From Eukaryota sp. TZLM1-RC (lineage: Eukaryota; Metamonada: BaSk clade): a DNA stretch of 64,000 nt. Under the pieces are notes generated by a model, which searched no databases, had not been told where the DNA came from, and worked only from the letters and a program-made list of their open reading frames with translations. Location: contig JAUPSS010000007.1 of the NCBI GenBank assembly GCA_040285825.1, forward strand, positions 210,501 through 274,500. The letters run 5' to 3'. Positions 1-10,914 of the stretch are shown here, piece after piece. Every line of letters starts with the position of its first letter. Within the stretch, counting starts at the first letter, position 1. Position numbers and translations under genes: made by a program.

Positions 1-1132
1 AAAATATGTTAAGAACCAATTCAATATCAGAATAGTTCAATCTCAGTAATTCATGTTGTCTTCAACAAAACAGTCAGACAATTAGACAGTGCTATCATCA
101 ACTCGGTGATAAATCATTGTGTGAACAAGTGTCTTCGTCATGTGAGTAGTACAATTGAATAATTTCAGACCGATCGATCGGTAGACCAAAAACTAAACCG
201 AACAAACCAATTTGAATAATGTTGAAAATTGAAATAATACTCCCAAGTTAACAGTAAATGATTTCAAACAACTGAAAGTAGACACTTGAACGTGTTACGA
301 AACCCTTATTATTCATAGAAGATTATTCATCAAAGAAGTGAATATTAAATTATCAAAAAAAACTCATCATTGAAATTAATCAAACCGAGAAAACAAAGAG
401 ACAAGCTACAACTAGCCAAAAAAATCTTCAAATAATAATAAAACCAAAGAAACTGGCCAAGAACTGACCTAATTGTCTTCAATTGTAATGGTTCAAAGTA
501 AATGATGAAGAACTTCTGGAGACGAGTCATCAGAGTAAAGAATCACTCCATTGAGTTGATCAAGATACTAAGTAATAGAATAGATCAGAATATCTGGTTA
601 ATAATAACTTTTGAGATTATTGGCTTCCAAAAGAGCAACATTTTTGCAAAATTCAAGTCCCCCTCATACCAAACAATTGATAAACCCATAATTCCTAGGT
701 TCAATCTATTCTGGTGGATAAAATTAAATGAGAAATAACAAGCAATAAAACAAGAAAGGAATAGAAAATCAATAAGATTTGATTAAAGAAGACAAGAGAA
801 AATGCATTGAACAAAACTAAATAGGACATGTAAAAGTTAGCAAACCATGACCATCAACTGAGAGAGGAGAAGAAAACGTGAAGCAGATCAACGTAGCACA
901 CAATGACTTTGGAGTTAAATGAAGATGATTCAGTCCAAAGGCAGGTGTGTAAGAGACAGCTAGGACTTGTCAGGAGATAAACTGAGAGTATCGTGCTCTT
1001 TGATTTCCAACTCAACAAATAGGTCACGGAGAAAGAGAGCAGGGTGGACAGAAAAGACATAAGAAACTCATGGATTATGACTTGAAAGCTTAATGTTGCA
1101 CCAAACCAAAATTCATCATTCAACCTCAACCC
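1..1132. other. Intergenic, no gene recognised
   Basis: AT-rich sequence with short chance reading frames only. I see no conserved motif, tRNA or splice-bounded exon that I can defend. The far right part is presumably the 5' flank of the gene starting near 1154. Confidence 0.5.
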
Positions 1133-1153
1133 TTGGTTGTCCTTAGAGTGACT

Positions 1154-3190
1154 ATGGTTTCCCACACTCTTTGGGATGCTGTAAAGAGTGAGATCAGCCC
1201 ACTCACCTTTAATCTCAACCAGTACTTTCAATCGAAGAATCAGACAGCAATTGCTGTTGATGGACGATATTTCTGCAATATGTTCTTGCGCTCTTTCATC
1301 CCCAATCAAACCGTTGGCAAGGATCATGCAGAAATCAGATCCATCTTTTCAGAGTTCTTCATTGAACTAAAGCAACGCAACATCATCTTTGTCTTTTTTG
1401 ATGCTTCTCTCAATAGTGGCTACCCCATGCCACCTACTACCTCCTCCAGCCCACCACGAAAATTATCGTTCAAGCAATTATCATATGGACATTCCTTTCG
1501 TGGGGACTGCTCTTGCAATCAACTGATGTACTACTGTGCCCTCTCTCATGGACACAGGCTCCACGTTGTAGATGGAACTTATCATCTCGCCGTAGTCCAA
1601 GCCGTAACTTCTGGCGAGTGCATTTTCGCCATTGCCCCACCTTGCATTCACCCTGGTTTTGTGTTTGCCCACCTTCCTGGTCATGCGTGGGCCCTGGCCT
1701 TTAGCTGGCTATGGCTTGACAGACAGCAACCAATCCATCTATTATTATACACCGCCGATCTAATTGTATCTGTCGGGAGGAGAACCGTAGATGAAATTAT
1801 TGTAGTTGATGCTGTGATTAGGTATTCACAGTCATGTTTTGCTGAAATATTTGGTCTCAGTCGAACATCCGAGAACTTTTTGAAAGTTTTGAATTGGAAT
1901 TCTTTTCGTTTCAAGCAAGCCCTAAAAGCAGTATCAAACAGCCGTGAGTTGGTCAGATTCATTGAGTATATCAATGGCCGGTATCATCCACAAGCTCCAG
2001 TGGATTTGAGGAAGATTAAAGTTTTCAATTCATTAAGAAGAAGTAAAAGTGATTTTGACTCTGTAATCTTATCATTTATGGCTGTTTCCAACCAGTTTTC
2101 TCATTATGTCCCTAGATCATTAGTTGATGAAGCGCTTATTGAGGAAATTTCTTGTCAGGATTTGGGAATTTCTTTTGTTACATCTGCAGACGGTAATTAC
2201 TTTGGTTTTAAGTTGGGGTCTGTTTTTGAAGAATTCTTTACGAATTTTGATCTTAGTAAAATTCTGCACTTGTTTTCTTCATGGGGAGGTGATGATTCAG
2301 TTCCCCATAAGTCAAAATTTGAGAAGAAATTTGAATTATTTTGCCAAAATGAACCTATTGCGTGTGTCCTGGCTTTGGCCCTAAGTTTCATCAGAATTCG
2401 CCAGAAAATTTCAAATATTGAAATATTTGATGATTCTGATTTTCTTTTCATTATTGCTTCTTTTTTCTGTAAAGACGACAGCAATCAACACTTTACTTCA
2501 ACTGAAAGCATTTATCTAAAAACCTCAATCCTGTATTCATCTTTCCGCTGTTTTGTTCATTTATTTTCCATTTTTGGCGAAAAAACTGCTTGGGAAATTT
2601 ACAAAATTATTAATTTCAGACTCTTTTCTTTTTTATGTGTCAATTACAAGGATTCTTTTGATTTGGATCCATTAAATACATCCAATTTCTCTCAAAACAT
2701 TGAAAACTTTTTACTATTTTTAACAAACAATACAGATTTTCAAGTTTGCAAAAACAGTTTTAAACAATTTTTTAACATGTATGGTTTGATAATCTTTCCT
2801 GATCTCGATATTGATATGAAAGTCAACAAAATTTTTCATTCAGGTTCAAAAAATTCAATTTTCAGGACAAATTTTGCTCGAAGACCGAGGTTCTTTATCG
2901 GTAAATCCCGTCTCAAAAAGCTTAAACAACGTTATTCTAATGATCTGGACAGTCTTTGTGCCGTTTTCATTGACCAACAAATTGAGGAATTAAGTCGGGA
3001 GTTCAGTGAAGCCGACGAAGACTCTTTTGATGATTGCTATGATGATATTGTAGAAGAAGTGGTAGAAGAATTGGAGAAAAAGGAAAGAAAAAGGAATAAA
3101 AGTGCTTTTAAAGGCACTGAAGACTTTTTTGACGGTGGAGTTCACCATATTCATCGTAGGAAAAGGCCTTTTAAAAGGGGTAGATTTTAG
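1154..3190 (+). CDS. Divergent XPG-N / asteroid-like PIN-nuclease-fold protein
   Basis: A single exon of 678 codons. I chose the ATG at 1154 over 1133 because the N-terminus from there follows the XPG N-domain plan: a short helix with LW (SHTLWDAV), then the strand AIAVDGRYF carrying the first metal-binding Asp, then a helix and the strand IIFVFFDAS with a second acidic position. FEN1, XPG, EXO1 and the catalytically weaker asteroid/FAM120 proteins share this plan. The canonical XPG-I acidic cluster is not clearly visible, so activity is doubtful. The C-terminal 80 residues are strongly acidic (clusters of D and E) and then basic, ending in an Arg/Lys-rich tail that could be a nuclear signal. 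Seen: motifs and composition. Inferred: family membership. An asteroid-like, non-catalytic role is as likely as a nuclease. Confidence 0.55.
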   Translation: MVSHTLWDAVKSEISPLTFNLNQYFQSKNQTAIAVDGRYFCNMFLRSFIPNQTVGKDHAEIRSIFSEFFIELKQRNIIFVFFDASLNSGYPMPPTTSSSPPRKLSFKQLSYGHSFRGDCSCNQLMYYCALSHGHRLHVVDGTYHLAVVQAVTSGECIFAIAPPCIHPGFVFAHLPGHAWALAFSWLWLDRQQPIHLLLYTADLIVSVGRRTVDEIIVVDAVIRYSQSCFAEIFGLSRTSENFLKVLNWNSFRFKQALKAVSNSRELVRFIEYINGRYHPQAPVDLRKIKVFNSLRRSKSDFDSVILSFMAVSNQFSHYVPRSLVDEALIEEISCQDLGISFVTSADGNYFGFKLGSVFEEFFTNFDLSKILHLFSSWGGDDSVPHKSKFEKKFELFCQNEPIACVLALALSFIRIRQKISNIEIFDDSDFLFIIASFFCKDDSNQHFTSTESIYLKTSILYSSFRCFVHLFSIFGEKTAWEIYKIINFRLFSFLCVNYKDSFDLDPLNTSNFSQNIENFLLFLTNNTDFQVCKNSFKQFFNMYGLIIFPDLDIDMKVNKIFHSGSKNSIFRTNFARRPRFFIGKSRLKKLKQRYSNDLDSLCAVFIDQQIEELSREFSEADEDSFDDCYDDIVEEVVEELEKKERKRNKSAFKGTEDFFDGGVHHIHRRKRPFKRGRF

Positions 3191-3361
3191 CTTTCGGCAG
3201 TTTCTCATTTAGCCACCGCTGGTAAAAAGCTTGTGATTTTGTTATAAAGTCAATTATTGTAAAATTTTGTTTAAAAAGTTCATTTACTGTGATTTATTCA
3301 CTTTTTCAATACATCTATACAAAATTACTGAAATTTATTTTAGGATCAGACACATTTTAAA

Positions 3362-3556
3362 ACATCAAACCTTAAGTAAAATTTTTACCTACTCAAACCC
3401 CATTAATTGAATGATCGGAGGTTTTCGCCATTTACTTGAAAAGCAACTCGCTTGTTGACAGCTCTGTTTTGTCATTCAAAATGAAGTTAATATAACGAGG
3501 AAGAGCTTTAAATAACGAAAATACAATTCTGTTTTTTCAAATCAAATAGTCGAATA
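3362..3556 (+). repeat. Inverted-repeat arm A (approx. 195 bp)
   Basis: This segment is closely matched, in reverse complement, by 4911-5108 and again by 33233-33431. Shared landmarks are the stretches around CCTACTCAAACCCCAT, GAGGTTTTCGC and AGCAACTCGCTTGTT. Together with arm B it flanks about 1.35 kb, as a foldback element or MITE-like pair would. I found no target duplication. Confidence 0.6.
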
Positions 3557-4910
3557 TACAACCACTTTGCTTGAGAGGATTTCCTAAATCATCTACAAAA
3601 TTATAATCTTCAGTTCCAAGGGTACGAAAAACTGAAATAGCAATTGAGACAAGTTTGATATTTCTGCCTCTTGCCTTATAATTATAAAGCAGCCAGTAAT
3701 GATTTTATGATTGATTTTCCTAATATTGTGATCTAAACGGGTTATACAACTAAAGCGTACCGTAAATTCAATACCAAAAAACATCTCAGTTTTTGAAAAT
3801 AAGTTGCTGCAATGTCCAGATCAACGTCTGATCTCCAAAAAGCTCATTACAATCAATTGAAATTGTTTGCTTGTTTTTCATACAAGCATTTGTAAGTTGT
3901 GCATTGGAATACTGTTGTGTTTAATGAAATTTCCTCTTGAGTTTGCCCCACGAGAACCCATTTTGGCTCTTCTTCTATGTCGGAATTTTGAATTCTTGGA
4001 GCCAAGAGGGTAATTTTGATTTCTTAGCATGTAGTTTGCAGAAAATCAGGTTATTTTCAATTTTGATAAATGCAATGTTGTTGCACTGTAAATGTGATAC
4101 AGTGTTTTTCAAAATAACATTATTTCCCATGTTGTGTGAAACTTGTTCTATATGGTATCACAAATACAAAACATGTGCTTCACATGTGAATTAAAATGGC
4201 AACTCTTACAGCCAATAATAGGCTTACATCAATAGATATACAAACCTTCAAAATACTGTTACAACCCAAATGCAAGGTGGACCCACACACAATTCCTGAA
4301 ATTATGCAGAATGTAGTTGAACGAATTGTCGTCTAATAAAAAACAGCTAAGTTGATCATTAATTCGATAAAAACCCCATTTAGAACTCATATCAAATTCA
4401 GCACATCTGAACTCAAAGCTTAGATTAATACATCCTTCCCTGAATTTTGCCCACAATCAAGACTACATTGCCTCTTCCTTATTCTCAATGTCATTGTTTG
4501 CCTTTTTTTCGTGACGACCTCAAAGCTATCTCAAAAGGAATGAAGACATTCAAGTTCTCCAATTATACAGTGAATGAAAACAAATTTCAACTTATTTTAA
4601 GATTGTTTGATGCTTTTTTAGTGAAGGACATCTCTCAAATACAGACGCTGAAACAAAACGCAGAATGGTACATATAGCAACAACAAGAACAAATCAACAA
4701 AACCTAGTAAAAGCATAATCCACATTGAACATTTTTGTTTTAGTAATATATACAACAAGAATTTTGCCAATTATTTACTAACCAAAAACTATTATTTTTC
4801 ATTCGATTTTTCCATAATTGTGCTACACTATATCGTGTTGTAACATTTACACCGTTGAACTTTGATTCACCATTGAACAATGGATCAAGAAAATCTGGTA
4901 AACAAGTAAT

Positions 4911-5108
4911 CATTCGATTGTTTTGATTTGGAAGTACAGAATGGTATTTTCGTTATTCAAAGCTGTTCCTCGTTATATTCATTCAATTTTGAATAACTTT
5001 ACGGAGATTTATAACAAGCGAGTTGCTATACAAGTGAATAGCGAAAACCTCCCGTCATTCAAATGATGGGGTTTGAGTAGGTAAAAGCATTAGTTAAGGT
5101 TTGTGGTT
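4911..5108 (-). repeat. Inverted-repeat arm B (approx. 195 bp)
   Basis: Reverse complement of 3362-3556. The equivalent place in the right arm of the large duplication (33233-33431) carries the same sequence, so arm B travelled with the duplication while arm A did not. Confidence 0.6.
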
Positions 5109-5362
5109 GAATTTTAAAAAATGTCTGTTTCGGGAATAAATGCAAACTTTATTATTTGGTTGTAACTCTACAATTACAAATTAAAATTATTTTTCTTTGT
5201 TGATCTTTTGTAATGAGGAAAAGTTATCAAATTGGTGAGATGAACAAAAGAGGAGAGAAGATGCATTAAAGATAATAAAGAATTAAAGGTAAGAAAGGAT
5301 AAAAGAATTGATGGTACAAGTGCAATGATTCTCAACATTAATCCAAATAAATTTATTTAAAC

Positions 5363-7408
5363 CTAAACACAATTACCACACCAAGCAACAGCATTAGCTA
5401 TTAATAAATGACCATCAGTTGAGGAAGCCCATCTGTAACCAGCTGGATTACCGTCACTACTGAATGAAATCCACCCAAATTCAACTATTCTGCCATTACC
5501 AACATTTTTCTTGGCAATTAAAGGGGAACCATTATTAATAGTAGCAACCAAAGTTCCACTAGTGAGCTTGGTGTTGACTCTACCATAATTTGAGGAAAAA
5601 GAGCTTACATTTGTTAATAAAGGATCATTAGGTAGTGTTGGAGTCATGGTTGCGTAATTGCTTGATGATCCTTGATACCAACCCTTACTACCCCCCTCAA
5701 AACAAGAGTAATTAAAAACATTTGCTGCATCATAATGAAACAAAACCAAACCCTTTCCTGATTCAAGTGTTTCATTAAGAAAAGAAGCTGGCCAATTCAT
5801 TCTCCATGTATCCACAACAACAACATCAAAAGCACTTAATTCATTGAAATTGTTTACTTGTAGGCCTTGGTTAATTGAAATCTCAACGTGATTCCAATTT
5901 TGATTAAATCCTCTTCTTAGCTTGGAAACAAGATCATTTAATAAATCATCAAGATAACAATAAACCCCAACATTAAGCCTAAAACAAACTTCCCTTCCCA
6001 ATAACCGTTTAGAAACTTCCCTAATGTTACCTTGATTACAACTAACCTTTAATACCTTCTCCAACCAAACTTCCTTATTACCATTAACCACATTAGAAAG
6101 GGTCAGATTAGAAAGGAAATCGACAGGAATTTCAACGACTTCTGGTAATGATTGGAATTGGTAATTGTCAATAACTTTGGCTATCAAATCAGTTGATGAG
6201 TGCTTAGTTCCAAAATTTAAAATATTGGTAAATTCTTCTTGATTTAATTCACCAAAATCAATTTTGTTGGTAATAGATTTGAATTCGTTAGTGTTGACCA
6301 AATCAGAAAGTTGTAAAAGCCAAATAAAATCATTTGGTTTAATTACCCTAGATTGAGTAATAAATAAAGAAATGGTTTTTGATTTTAAATCAGCAGAAAT
6401 TTCACAAGAAAGAATTTCCTCAACTATTTGTCTATTGATGGTACAAGTTGCATCCATTTGAACTGCCATAAGGACATCCTGAGCTCTTTTCGAAATATTC
6501 AAGCTGCTGACATCCACCAGATCTTTGTTGAGCAATTTTTTCAATAAACTCATTTTGAAATTTTTGGTGAAATTTTCGACATTTTCAAAGGATTGTAACC
6601 AAATATTTTGGTATTCCTGCAAAATATTCATAGCATTTCCAACACATTCAATACCTTGGTCCTTTAAATTGCCATTAATTGAGAGATTTTCATCAAAAAC
6701 CTCCCCACAATCAATTTGATTGATTAAAGTTGCTGACTGTCTAATCAGATCAGCAATCAAATCATTCAAAATTGATTGCCCTGTAGAAAGTGTTTCCTTT
6801 ACAACTTGGTCTACTTTTTCAGTTGGTTCAGCCAAGCCCAGAGTACATGTACTCAACCCTTGTTGCAATGCCTTGACCTCATCATTCACTGATTCTTTGG
6901 CATCTGAGAGAGGGAGTAAACATTTGTTGTGGGCAGCGTGGCCTTCTAAGAGACCACAAGAATCGCAGATTGCTACCTTGCACTGGGAACAAAAGTATTC
7001 AAGGTTCTTTGACTTATGGCGAGGACACTTGACGGAGGTGAGGGAGGCTTTCTGTTCGAGAGGGACGATGTTGTGGTTCTTGAAAACTCTGTTCTGGTGT
7101 ATTTGGGCAGAGCACTGTTGGCAGTATGTGACTTCGCATTGTACGCAAAAGAGAGTGGCATCGGATTCGAGACAGTTGTTGCAAACAGGTGATTCCTTTG
7201 GTTTTTGGTTGAGAGCATCGATCGCCTCGAGAAGGGCTATGTTGATGCAAAGAGCACGTTGAGGTACGTCGTTGCGGCACGAGGGACATGTAGAGTTGGA
7301 TTTCAGCCATTTGGAGAGACATTTGGTTCGGCAAAAGCTATGTCCACAAAGAAGGGTTGTAGGTTCTTCCATTGTTTTAAGGCATATACCACACTCAAGG
7401 AGACTCAT
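5363..7408 (-). CDS. TRIM-like RING/B-box protein with C-terminal glutamine-amidotransferase-like domain
   Basis: 681 aa, one exon. A RING finger at residues 6-44 has all eight ligands (C6, C9, C21, H23, C26/C30, C41, C44), so it is a likely E3 ubiquitin ligase. A first B-box-like finger spans about 76-112 and a complete B-box 2 spans 128-160 (CPRH, CSQC, CDSC, H157, H160). A helical, coiled-coil-prone middle follows (about 170-480). The last 200 residues have a class-I glutamine-amidotransferase/ThuA-like pattern: a strand FDVVVVDTW, a helix, the strand KGLVLFHYDA where the nucleophile elbow would be, and the closing AKKNVGNGRIVEFGW. No nucleophilic Cys is seen there, so it is probably a binding module. 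Start: first ATG, directly before the RING. A decaying inverted copy lies at 30919-32968. Confidence 0.8.
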   Translation of the reverse strand: MSLLECGICLKTMEEPTTLLCGHSFCRTKCLSKWLKSNSTCPSCRNDVPQRALCINIALLEAIDALNQKPKESPVCNNCLESDATLFCVQCEVTYCQQCSAQIHQNRVFKNHNIVPLEQKASLTSVKCPRHKSKNLEYFCSQCKVAICDSCGLLEGHAAHNKCLLPLSDAKESVNDEVKALQQGLSTCTLGLAEPTEKVDQVVKETLSTGQSILNDLIADLIRQSATLINQIDCGEVFDENLSINGNLKDQGIECVGNAMNILQEYQNIWLQSFENVENFTKNFKMSLLKKLLNKDLVDVSSLNISKRAQDVLMAVQMDATCTINRQIVEEILSCEISADLKSKTISLFITQSRVIKPNDFIWLLQLSDLVNTNEFKSITNKIDFGELNQEEFTNILNFGTKHSSTDLIAKVIDNYQFQSLPEVVEIPVDFLSNLTLSNVVNGNKEVWLEKVLKVSCNQGNIREVSKRLLGREVCFRLNVGVYCYLDDLLNDLVSKLRRGFNQNWNHVEISINQGLQVNNFNELSAFDVVVVDTWRMNWPASFLNETLESGKGLVLFHYDAANVFNYSCFEGGSKGWYQGSSSNYATMTPTLPNDPLLTNVSSFSSNYGRVNTKLTSGTLVATINNGSPLIAKKNVGNGRIVEFGWISFSSDGNPAGYRWASSTDGHLLIANAVAWCGNCV

Positions 7409-7950
7409 CGGTGGAATGGTAAAGAAGGAGAAAGAAATGGTGGTAATTCTGTATTACTGGATTCAATAACACATGAAATACCAACTGAATGTACAGCTCC
7501 CAGGCACAAGACGTCGATACGTAGAAATATGAGCAACATTTAATCACACTGTTGTTGTTCAGTAAATATCATTGAGTTATCTACACGTTGCTGTCAAAGG
7601 TACTATTTTCAATAAGTATGACTCAAATATCATGTGCTTTACGACATTTCTCAAAAAAATAGTGTTTTTGATTAAAAGCGAGGGATTAAATAAACAAAAA
7701 TGAATTAAGTCGAGCAGTTTCAATAATTTCTAAATGAAAAGATTAATCAAATGTCCGAAAAACAGTTTGTATGTTGATTAGAATTAGAAATGAACCCCAT
7801 TACTTTTTGCTTCTATAATCAAAATAAATAAAGATATAAACAAATAAATGGAGACATTTATCTGTATTTTCTTTGTGATTCTGAAACCGGTCATAATCAG
7901 GTGCTGATATAGAAGGTTTTAAGAATCAATTTTTCAGCATCAAACTCTTG
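7409..7950. other. Intergenic
   Basis: The 5' flank of the RING/B-box gene. It is AT-rich and without a defensible gene. The similarity to the right-hand duplicate fades within a few tens of bases of the start codon. Confidence 0.5.
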
Positions 7951-8184
7951 TTATAACAAGAAGTTCATGAGCTCAATCCTTATAACATTCAATTCATCTG
8001 TGGGGTTTTCATAGACATAATCCAGCATCAAGTCAGAGTGGTTCTCATTATAGTGCTTTTGGAAAGTGAACTCAAGTTTAATTCGTGCCGCTTCTACCTG
8101 AAAAATTGTAGACATTAAAGTAAACCATCTTTTTACCTTAAGGTAACAAGATTGCATACATTGTGGTGAAATTGCTGTGATCAT
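7951..8184 (-). CDS. Possible small protein, divergent from RFC1
   Basis: The open frame has 77 codons. A GTAAAA...TTTTCAG segment at 8098-8136 (39 nt, phase 0) could be an intron; removing it leaves 64 codons whose second half (from VEAARIKLEF to ELMNFLL) looks coding. The start lies only 6 bp from the RFC1 ATG, so the two genes would share a very compact bidirectional promoter, unless this is an exon of something larger. I do not recognise the product. Confidence 0.3.
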   Translation of the reverse strand: MITAISPQCMQSCYLKVKRWFTLMSTIFQVEAARIKLEFTFQKHYNENHSDLMLDYVYENPTDELNVIRIELMNFLL

Positions 8185-8189
8185 CCAAA

Positions 8190-10307
8190 TTGATCTCCAA
8201 GGATTCAGCTACTCAACCTCTTACTATACACACAATAATGCTGCCAAAAGCTACTCCTGGTTGCCTTCGTGGTCTTCGTATTTGCGTCTTGGGAACACAT
8301 ACTCCGTATACTGCTGCTGAACTCAAATCCTACATAACCTCTTTAGGAGCCTCTGTTGTCAATGCACCATCTATACGCACCAATTACGCTGTAGTTGGCT
8401 CAAATATATCAGGTCCTGTTCAAAATCTCCTTAATCGTTTCGAAACCTCATGCAAGGCTATCTCCAGTGATCAGTTATTCTCCCTCATTAAAGAAAGATC
8501 TGACCGCGATCTAGAGGAACAATCTCAATCTCAATCGCAGTCCTTCTCCTCCCCAACATTGACCACCCCATTATCCCCATCTTCTCAGTCATCTCAGCCC
8601 AGGTTAACTCTCCCCAAGAATGGTTTCAAGCTTCCAAAGGCTAAATTTAAACTCCCGACAGATCGGAAACTTCCAACCCTGAAGAAGCCTGTAGCTTTAC
8701 CAAATTCTCAAGAAATTCCTACACAGCCTCTGACACAACCTCCGACACAACCTCCGACACAGCCTTTGATCGATCGGAAAATAGATAGGCAAATTCCAAG
8801 TACCGATATTTGGCCAGAAAAATACCGACCCTCATCTACACGTGATCTGATCGGCAATCAGTCACCAATCAAAAATCTAATCAAATTCCTTCGTGATTTT
8901 GACCCTCGACAGTCCCAAAAACTAGCACTTTTACATGGACCACCTGGTGTAGGAAAAACTACTACAGCTCTGCTTGTTTCTAAAGAAATTGGATTAAAGC
9001 CGCTAGAGTTAAATGCTTCTGATACTCGCTCAAAATCAATCTTGGCATCACTTGCAGGTGATTTCACCCAATCATTTACTATTGATTCGTTTGTTTCCGG
9101 TCAAAAACTCGGTGACCAATCAATCAATCAATCAGTTTTGATTATGGATGAAGTTGATGGTATGTCGACAGGTGATCGAGGGGGTTTGGCTCACTTGATT
9201 AAACTAAGCAAGAATAGTAAAATTCCAATAATTTGTATTGGTAACGATGTTTCTGACCCAAAATTCAAAACTTTAAAGAATCATTCATTAGTTTTGCACT
9301 TTAAATCACCAACAGTAGAACAAGCACTACCAAGGATCAAATATGTAGCTCAAAAAGAAGGAATTTTGATTGGTGATGACGCGATTAAAGAGCTGCTGAC
9401 GTCATCACAGGTGGATTTAAGATATACTATTACTGCTCTTCAAATGCTCTCAATGGGAAAAAATCACATTTCTTTTTTGGATGTTGCTGAAAAAGTGGAT
9501 ACAAAGCAATTTACTCAGACTGCTTTCTCTGTTATTCCTGAGCTTTTTGAGCCGTTGACAGTCAGTAGGCTGTCGGCAACCAGTCAGAAACTGGGTGATC
9601 AATCAAATTTGATTAGATCACGATTGGATTTGTTCTTTGTGGATGATTTGGTTTCTCTTATGGTTCAGGAAAACTACATTCATGTACCTAAACAACCCGA
9701 CATCTCCCCAATCAATCATTTAGACCGTCTATCACGTGCGTCACGGTCAATTTCCCAATCAGATTTGATTGGAAGTTCAATAACGGGTGATCAAGCTTGG
9801 CATTTATTACCAGCTAAGGGGTTCACTTCAACTGTTTATCCGGGGGCAGTAATGTCTGGTAAGCTTTTGAGGACTGATTTTCCCCAATATTTGGGTAAGC
9901 TTAGCAAGTCTAACAGGTTTGCTAGAATAATTAATGGTGCAAGCCAACGTTCTTTCCCATTAACTTTTTGTAATGTTCAAGAATTCATCTTAAACTACAT
10001 TCCAATTTTCCAATACAATTTAGTTTTACCTTTATTAAATAATGATATAGACCATGTTGTTGAGTTTATGGTCAACTACAGACTCGACAAAGAGGATTGG
10101 GATTTGATTGTAACTGAGTTTCCTTTAGTCGAACAGTTTAGTATTGAAGGTAAGGTTAAAGCTAAATTGACTAGGAAGTTGAATTCTCTGGGGGTTAGTT
10201 TTAAATCTGACACGACAGAATCTGTGGAGGAAGGGGAAGAAAAAGAAAAGAAAACAGTGAAGAGGAAAGCTACAAAACCTAAGGCTGTTAAAAAAAAGAA
10301 GGTTTAA
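8190..10307 (+). CDS. RFC1: Replication factor C large subunit (RFC1)
   Basis: 705 aa, single exon. This is the large subunit of the clamp loader that opens PCNA onto primer-template junctions in the nucleus. An N-terminal BRCT domain spans about 24-101 (GLRICVLGT, then LGASVV and TNYAVVG). A low-complexity linker holds SQ-rich and repeated TQPP units. The AAA+ module opens with the RFC-box motif WPEKYRPSS near 208, then Walker A GPPGVGKT at 250-257, Walker B VLIMDEVDGM from 316, and the sensor-like GND at 351. The RFC1-specific C-terminal helical domain follows, including the conserved DLVS patch, and a lysine-rich nuclear signal closes the protein. It is shorter than animal RFC1 because the linkers are short. 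An alternative start is M17 (8238), just before the BRCT domain. Confidence 0.95.
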   Translation: MISKDSATQPLTIHTIMLPKATPGCLRGLRICVLGTHTPYTAAELKSYITSLGASVVNAPSIRTNYAVVGSNISGPVQNLLNRFETSCKAISSDQLFSLIKERSDRDLEEQSQSQSQSFSSPTLTTPLSPSSQSSQPRLTLPKNGFKLPKAKFKLPTDRKLPTLKKPVALPNSQEIPTQPLTQPPTQPPTQPLIDRKIDRQIPSTDIWPEKYRPSSTRDLIGNQSPIKNLIKFLRDFDPRQSQKLALLHGPPGVGKTTTALLVSKEIGLKPLELNASDTRSKSILASLAGDFTQSFTIDSFVSGQKLGDQSINQSVLIMDEVDGMSTGDRGGLAHLIKLSKNSKIPIICIGNDVSDPKFKTLKNHSLVLHFKSPTVEQALPRIKYVAQKEGILIGDDAIKELLTSSQVDLRYTITALQMLSMGKNHISFLDVAEKVDTKQFTQTAFSVIPELFEPLTVSRLSATSQKLGDQSNLIRSRLDLFFVDDLVSLMVQENYIHVPKQPDISPINHLDRLSRASRSISQSDLIGSSITGDQAWHLLPAKGFTSTVYPGAVMSGKLLRTDFPQYLGKLSKSNRFARIINGASQRSFPLTFCNVQEFILNYIPIFQYNLVLPLLNNDIDHVVEFMVNYRLDKEDWDLIVTEFPLVEQFSIEGKVKAKLTRKLNSLGVSFKSDTTESVEEGEEKEKKTVKRKATKPKAVKKKKV

Positions 10308-10914
10308 TTAAGAAGGTTTAATTGTTGTTTAGAGTTGTGTTTTAAGTTTATGTAAATAATTCAGGTAAAGGGGTTATCAATTGACTAATTATTTTAAATA
10401 AATAATTAAGATTTAAGTTTTATTTCTTTCCAAGTTGATTCTTTCTCAATAAATTAAATAAATGAAAAAAAATGATGTAATTTGCATAAAATATAATAAT
10501 ATACAATTGATTCTTCTTATTCTATTACGTTGTACTTTTCTCTGAATCGCCCATTATTCATCTTCTGGACAGTGATTTAACAACCCATTGCATGTGATAC
10601 ATTTTCAGGGAATGAACACGACGCCAAAGAAATTTTATTAGACCTGATTTTACCTGACCTGTCGAACAAGCTTGCGGTGAACAATCCTTTTACCTTGGAA
10701 TAACATACACAAGTTATAAAAGATAATGCATCAAAATCACTGATGGTTCCACATATCAGCAGTGAATTCAAAATTCAAATTTCATCAGCAACAAATATAT
10801 TAAAATTAAACAAATCAGTCTTTAAATATGATTTTAAATATATGACGGTGTACTATTGAAATAATTTTCAAAAAGTTATTTCTTTACTTTTGGCTTTTTT
10901 AGCGATATTTTCTA
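10308..10914. other. Intergenic
   Basis: AT-rich 3' flank of RFC1 with AATAAA-like signals. No gene recognised. Confidence 0.5.

Larger units (their letters stand above)
4048..7408 (-). repeat. Left arm of a 3.4-kb inverted duplication
   Basis: The RING/B-box gene together with about 1.3 kb of its 3' flank is repeated in reverse orientation at 30919-34290. Non-coding landmarks shared by both arms include TTCACATGTGAAGCACATG, TTGTTGTATATATTAC and TAAGCCTATT. Coding identity is high over most of the gene. The match fades at the start codon on one side and near 4048/34290 on the other. A translation-like stretch around 4330-4600 (33740-34000 in the other arm) is also conserved but broken by stops in this copy. 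Confidence 0.75.

Noticed and set aside
854-1327. 157-codon minus-strand frame overlapping the XPG-like gene
   Set aside because: Antisense to the coding start of that gene, low-complexity Ser/Leu-rich, no domain.
6720-7262. 180-codon plus-strand frame
   Set aside because: Antisense shadow of the RING/B-box region; the same shadow appears at the inverted duplicate (30832-31608).
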